DNA from: CAZAKZ01 sp964485695
GTDB taxonomy: Bacteria; Planctomycetota; JAFGQW01
Reading direction: 5' to 3'
Length of the DNA: 62,816 bases
Assembly (NCBI GenBank): GCA_964485695.1
Contig: CAZAKZ010000014.1
Location: 1-62,816, forward strand
Shown here: positions 59,081-62,816 of the stretch, in pieces
Layout: each line of letters starts with the position of its first letter
Position numbering within the stretch: position 1 is the stretch's first letter
Made by a program: the position numbers and the translations under genes
The notes under the pieces: generated by a model
What the model was told of the DNA's origin: nothing
The model's input: the letters and a program-made list of their open reading frames with translations, nothing else
Database searches by the model: none

Positions 59081-62000
59081 ATGAAGATTGATAGAAGATT
59101 CTCCAGGCCGGGCAGCCGGCCCCTCGAGGACATCGATTACGAGAAGCGTAACACCCGGATCCTCAATTCCGACGGTTCCCTGGTGTTCGAGGTGCGTGAC
59201 GCCTGGGTTCCCAAGGCCTGGAGTCGGCTGGCGTCGGACATCCTGGTTTCGAAGTACTTCCGCAAGGCCGGCGTGCCTCAGAGGGATGCGGACGGGGCTC
59301 TTCTCAAGGACGATAATGGCAAGCCGGTTCTCGGTCCGGAGAAACACGTCCGCCAGGTCGTGGACCGCATGGCCTCCTGCTGGCGCCAGTGGGGCGAGCG
59401 GGGTGGTTTTTTCGACACGCCCGAGGACGGAGAGAACTTCCAGGCCGAGCTGGAATACATGCTGATTCACCAGCACGCCGCACCCAACTCCCCGCAGTGG
59501 TTCAACACCGGGCTGCACGACTCCTACGGCATCGTCGGACCGGCCCAGGGACACTATTTCTTCGATCCCGAGATCGGTCAGGTGGTGAAGGCGCCCGACT
59601 CCTACTCCCGCCCCCAGCCCCACGCCTGCTTCATCCAGGCCGTGGACGACAACCTGGTGAACGCGGGCGGTATCATGGACCTCTGGACCCGGGAAGCACG
59701 GCTGTTCAAGTACGGCTCGGGCACCGGCACGAACTTCTCCCGCATCCGCGGCGAGGGAGAGCCTCTGGCCGGTGGGGGCGTTTCCTCCGGACTCATGAGC
59801 TTCCTGAAGATCGGCGACCGGGCGGCCGGCGCCATCAAGTCGGGGGGCACCACCCGGCGGGCGGCCAAGATGGTCTGCCTGGATCTGGACCATCCCGACA
59901 TCGAGGAGTTCGTCTCCTGGAAGGCCGAGGAAGAGAAGAAAGCCAAGGCCATGATCGAGGCCGGGTACGACGCCGACTTCAACGGCGAGGCGTACCAGAC
60001 GGTGAGCGGCCAGAACTCCAACAACTCTGTGCGCATCCCGAGCAACTTCATCCGGGCCCTGGAGGTGGGCGGGGATTGGAACCTCACCTGGCGCACGGAT
60101 GGTCGCGTCTCCAAGACTCTCAAGGCGCAGGACCTCATGGACCTCATCTCCAAGAGCGCCTGGGAGTGTGCGGATCCCGGCGTTCAGTACGAGGACACCA
60201 TCAACGAGTGGCACACCTGCCCGGCGGGCGGACGCATCGAGGCGTCCAATCCCTGCTCCGAGTACATGTTCCTGAACGATACGGCCTGCAACCTGGCGTC
60301 GCTCAACCTGAAGAAGTTCTACGACGAGGCCACCGGGAAGTTCGATCTGGAGGCGCTGCGCCACGCCGTCCGCCTCTGGACCCTCGTCCTGGAGATCAGC
60401 GTGGGCATGGCGAGCTATCCCAGCAAGGAGATCGCCGTCCGGTCCTACGAGTTTCGAACCATCGGCCTCGGCCACGCCAACATCGGCAGCCTGCTCATGA
60501 CCATGGGCATTCCCTACGACAGCCCGGAGGGCCGGGCCATTGCCGGCGGCCTCACCGCCGTTCTCACGGGCGAGTCCTATGCCACCAGCGCCGAGATGGC
60601 CCGGGAAGTGGGCGCGTTTCCGCGCTATCAGCAGAACCGAAAGAGCATGCTCCGGGTCATTCGCAACCACCGACGGGCCAGTTACGACCGCCCCCAGGAG
60701 GCGTATGAGGACCTGACGGTGAAGCCCATGGGCATCGATCCCGGGTGCTGCCTGCCCGACCTCCTGGAGGCGGCCCGATCGGCGTGGGACCGCGCCGTGG
60801 AACTGGGAGAGAACTACGGATTCCGCAATGCCCAGGCCTCGGTCATCGCGCCCACCGGCACCATCGGCCTGCTCATGGACTGCGACACCACCGGCGTGGA
60901 GCCCGATTTCTCGCTGGTGAAGCTGAAGAAACTGGCCGGGGGCGGCGTGTTCAAGATCGTGAACCAGACCGTGGGGAGCGCTCTGACCCGAATGGGATAT
61001 ACCGCCGACCAGACCAAGGCCATTCTCACCCACGTGGTGGGCACCGGCACGCTGCGCGACGCCCCCGGAGTCAGCCGGGCGCGTCTCCTGGCCAAGGGAC
61101 TCCTGGAGAGCGAGGTGGATCAGATCGACGTGGCGCTGGCCAGCGCCTTTGACCTCGCCCAGGCCGTCAGTCCCAACGTGGTGGGGGAGGAAGCCATGCG
61201 CAGGCTGGGCTTCGAGCCCGAACACCAAGGGGATTCCGACTTCGATCTCCTGGACGCTCTGGCCTTCACCCGGGAGGACATCTCGAAGGCGGAGGATTAC
61301 GCCTGCGGCCACGGCACGGTGGAGGGGGCTCTGGAACTCCGTGAGGAGCACCTGCCCGTGTTCGACTGCGCCAACCGATGCGGAAAGAACGGCAAGCGTT
61401 TCATCCATTACATGGGCCACGTCAAGATGATGGCGGCCACCCAGTCGTTCGTGTCCGGCGCCATCTCCAAGACCATCAATATGCCGGGCGAGGTGGACGT
61501 CAAGGACATCGAAGAGGCGTTCCTCCAGGGGTGGAACCTCGGCCTCAAGGCCATCGCCCTCTACCGGGACGGATGCAAGAGCTCCCAGCCCCTGAACGTG
61601 ATGGGCGACGGGAACAAAAAAAGCAAAACCCGCAGCAATCCAGGGTCATCCCAGGCAGGGTCATCCCAGGCAGGGTCATCCCAGATGATGGAAGAGACCG
61701 AGGAAGAGACCGAGGCGCCTCCCTTCATCACTCCCCAGGTCGGACCGGCGCTGCAGCCCATCCGCCGCCGCCTGCCCAAGCGGCGCATGGGTTTCACCCA
61801 GGAGGCCCGCGTGGGCGGCACCAAAGTTTACCTCCGCACCGGAGAGTACGAGGACGGCACCCTGGGCGAGATCTTCATCGACCTGGCCAAGGAGGGTGCG
61901 GCCTTCCGGAGCATGATGAACTGCTTTGCCATTTCCGTGTCCCTCGGCCTCCAGCACGGCGTGCCGCTGAAGGAGTTCGTGGACTGTTTCACCTTCACGC

Positions 62001-62695
62001 GGTTCGAACCCCAGGGCCGTGTCACCAGTCATCCCAACATCAAGATGGCCACCAGCGTGGTGGACTACATCTTCCGGGTGCTGGACCTGGAGTATCACGG
62101 CAACACCGACCTCGTGCACGTGAAGCCCGGGGAGCTAGAAAAAGAGACCCGGGAGGTGGCCGCCCGCCAGGAATCCGCTCCCACGGCTTCCGCCCCAAGG
62201 GTTCCCCATGTGCCCGTCGAATTCGACGAGGGTGGCGCCTCAGAATCGATTCAGGAACTCTCGAAGAAAGTCCCGGAGAGTTCACCTATGAATCCAGAGG
62301 ATCGTAATCATCTGTCCGGGGAGCCTGGTGGAAGTCCTCTCGATTCCAAATCCGAAAACAAACAAAACGACCTCGGATCCAAAATCGAAACCGACATGGC
62401 GGGAGGCAACGGGAACCAAGGCACAACCCTGCCGACCGGGGGGAAACCCGACGCCCCGTCCCTCCCCACGGCCCCCTTCCTGCAGCCGCCCTGGGAGATC
62501 GCGCCCCAGATCCAGCCCCAACCCGGGGAAAAGACCCGATCCAGGACCCCCGGCGCGTCCACCAGCGTGATGGACGAGCACTTCGGAGGCATGATGGGCG
62601 ACGCCCCGTTCTGTGACGTTTGCGGCCACATCACGGTCCGAAACGGTTCCTGCTACCGTTGCCTGAACTGCGGCAATTCCATGGGGTGCAGCTGA
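59081..62695 (+). CDS. nrdJ: Adenosylcobalamin-dependent ribonucleotide reductase (class II)
   Basis: The enzyme reduces ribonucleotides for DNA synthesis using B12, independent of oxygen. The 1204-residue length fits the long class II enzymes. Typical segments are PNSPQWFNTG, FKYGSGTGTNFS and the catalytic-site phrase ASNPCSEYMFLND; NAQASVIAPTGTIGLLMDCD and CGHGTVEGA are further typical parts. The C-terminus has a Cys-rich zinc-ribbon-like end (CDVCGHITV, CYRCLNCGNSMGC). A short in-frame 15-bp tandem repeat (61643-61684) gives SSQAG repeats in a linker. The ribosome site before ATG 59081 is weak. Upstream lie the NrdR-like promoter and repeat-rich leader. Confidence 0.95.
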   Translation: MKIDRRFSRPGSRPLEDIDYEKRNTRILNSDGSLVFEVRDAWVPKAWSRLASDILVSKYFRKAGVPQRDADGALLKDDNGKPVLGPEKHVRQVVDRMASCWRQWGERGGFFDTPEDGENFQAELEYMLIHQHAAPNSPQWFNTGLHDSYGIVGPAQGHYFFDPEIGQVVKAPDSYSRPQPHACFIQAVDDNLVNAGGIMDLWTREARLFKYGSGTGTNFSRIRGEGEPLAGGGVSSGLMSFLKIGDRAAGAIKSGGTTRRAAKMVCLDLDHPDIEEFVSWKAEEEKKAKAMIEAGYDADFNGEAYQTVSGQNSNNSVRIPSNFIRALEVGGDWNLTWRTDGRVSKTLKAQDLMDLISKSAWECADPGVQYEDTINEWHTCPAGGRIEASNPCSEYMFLNDTACNLASLNLKKFYDEATGKFDLEALRHAVRLWTLVLEISVGMASYPSKEIAVRSYEFRTIGLGHANIGSLLMTMGIPYDSPEGRAIAGGLTAVLTGESYATSAEMAREVGAFPRYQQNRKSMLRVIRNHRRASYDRPQEAYEDLTVKPMGIDPGCCLPDLLEAARSAWDRAVELGENYGFRNAQASVIAPTGTIGLLMDCDTTGVEPDFSLVKLKKLAGGGVFKIVNQTVGSALTRMGYTADQTKAILTHVVGTGTLRDAPGVSRARLLAKGLLESEVDQIDVALASAFDLAQAVSPNVVGEEAMRRLGFEPEHQGDSDFDLLDALAFTREDISKAEDYACGHGTVEGALELREEHLPVFDCANRCGKNGKRFIHYMGHVKMMAATQSFVSGAISKTINMPGEVDVKDIEEAFLQGWNLGLKAIALYRDGCKSSQPLNVMGDGNKKSKTRSNPGSSQAGSSQAGSSQMMEETEEETEAPPFITPQVGPALQPIRRRLPKRRMGFTQEARVGGTKVYLRTGEYEDGTLGEIFIDLAKEGAAFRSMMNCFAISVSLGLQHGVPLKEFVDCFTFTRFEPQGRVTSHPNIKMATSVVDYIFRVLDLEYHGNTDLVHVKPGELEKETREVAARQESAPTASAPRVPHVPVEFDEGGASESIQELSKKVPESSPMNPEDRNHLSGEPGGSPLDSKSENKQNDLGSKIETDMAGGNGNQGTTLPTGGKPDAPSLPTAPFLQPPWEIAPQIQPQPGEKTRSRTPGASTSVMDEHFGGMMGDAPFCDVCGHITVRNGSCYRCLNCGNSMGCS
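61643..61684 (+). repeat. In-frame 15-bp repeat within nrdJ
   Basis: GGGTCATCCCAGGCA is repeated at 61643-61657 and 61658-61672, and partly again to 61684, giving SSQAGSSQAGSSQ in an acidic linker. The frame is kept, so the protein is not broken. Confidence 0.8.
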
Positions 62696-62772
62696 GGGAT
62701 CGCGTGCACACGAGCCCGAATGCGCTCAAAATGTACCTGTGAAACCCAGGCTCACGATTTTCATCATTTTAA

Positions 62773-62816
62773 GGGGAAACCCCCAGCTCTGCTGGGGGAC
62801 TCGTGAAGTTTGACAG
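62773..62816 (+). repeat. Truncated third copy of the long-hairpin repeat leader
   Basis: The last 44 bases match the leader of elements A and B: GGGGAAAC, then the perfect hairpin CCCCCAGC-TCT-GCTGGGGG, then ACTCGTGAAGTTTGACAG. The preceding TCATTTT is also shared with both. The rest of the element is beyond the window. All three copies lie in the same orientation. Confidence 0.85.

Overview
The window is GC-rich bacterial chromosome (roughly two thirds G+C by eye) with about 43 genes, one tRNA and no rRNA, prophage, transposase gene or CRISPR array. The host looks like a diderm. It has lipobox proteins, many signal peptides, an aerotolerance-type (Bat) operon, an Fe-S-type PurF, a class II (B12) ribonucleotide reductase and a soluble fumarate-reductase-like complex. 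The many secreted propeller proteins with a common C-terminal module recall Planctomycetota and related uncultured lineages. That placement is inference from memory and is not proven here.

Layout. 1-9 kb: the 5' end of a secreted protein gene, an Rrf2/IscR-like regulator with dyad sites at its promoter, a GlgX-type debranching enzyme, a membrane-anchored carboxypeptidase-regulatory-like protein, a secreted propeller protein, a deoxyhypusine-synthase-like enzyme and an ECF sigma/anti-sigma pair. 9-15 kb: secreted propeller-type proteins around a tRNA-Asp(GTC). 15-19 kb: a four-gene operon of HdrC-like, HdrB-like, FrdB-like and FrdA-like proteins, closed by a strong terminator. 19-28 kb: a large membrane protein, purF, a long-hairpin repeat, a carboxypeptidase-regulatory-like protein, a small inverted-repeat element, a phosphodiesterase-like protein and an acyl-CoA dehydrogenase. 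28-39 kb: an eight-gene MoxR/Bat operon that contains a parvulin-like gene and a BatD-BatE fusion. 39-51 kb: a C45-family hydrolase, nfo-arfB, a nucleotidyltransferase pair, more secreted module proteins including a subtilase, a sugar-isomerase-like protein and a Phd/ParE toxin-antitoxin pair. 51-63 kb: a YfhO-like membrane protein, a degenerate GGDEF protein, gltX, an araB-like kinase, a long regulatory leader and nrdJ.

The genes work together in four groups. The Hdr/Frd operon looks like a complete soluble redox enzyme. MoxR/Bat looks like one envelope-associated chaperone or stress module. Seven secreted proteins share one C-terminal module and probably one surface or secretion fate. The araB-like kinase and the isomerase-like protein suggest sugar use beside glycogen debranching.

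The least explained material is non-coding. A roughly 264-bp repeat carries a leader hairpin and a 50-bp stem; two full copies are present and a third begins at the right edge. Stem changes between copies are compensatory, and related solo palindromes occur elsewhere. The nrdJ leader is also unusual: a NrdR-box-like sequence fills the promoter spacer and three different tandem-repeat tracts follow.
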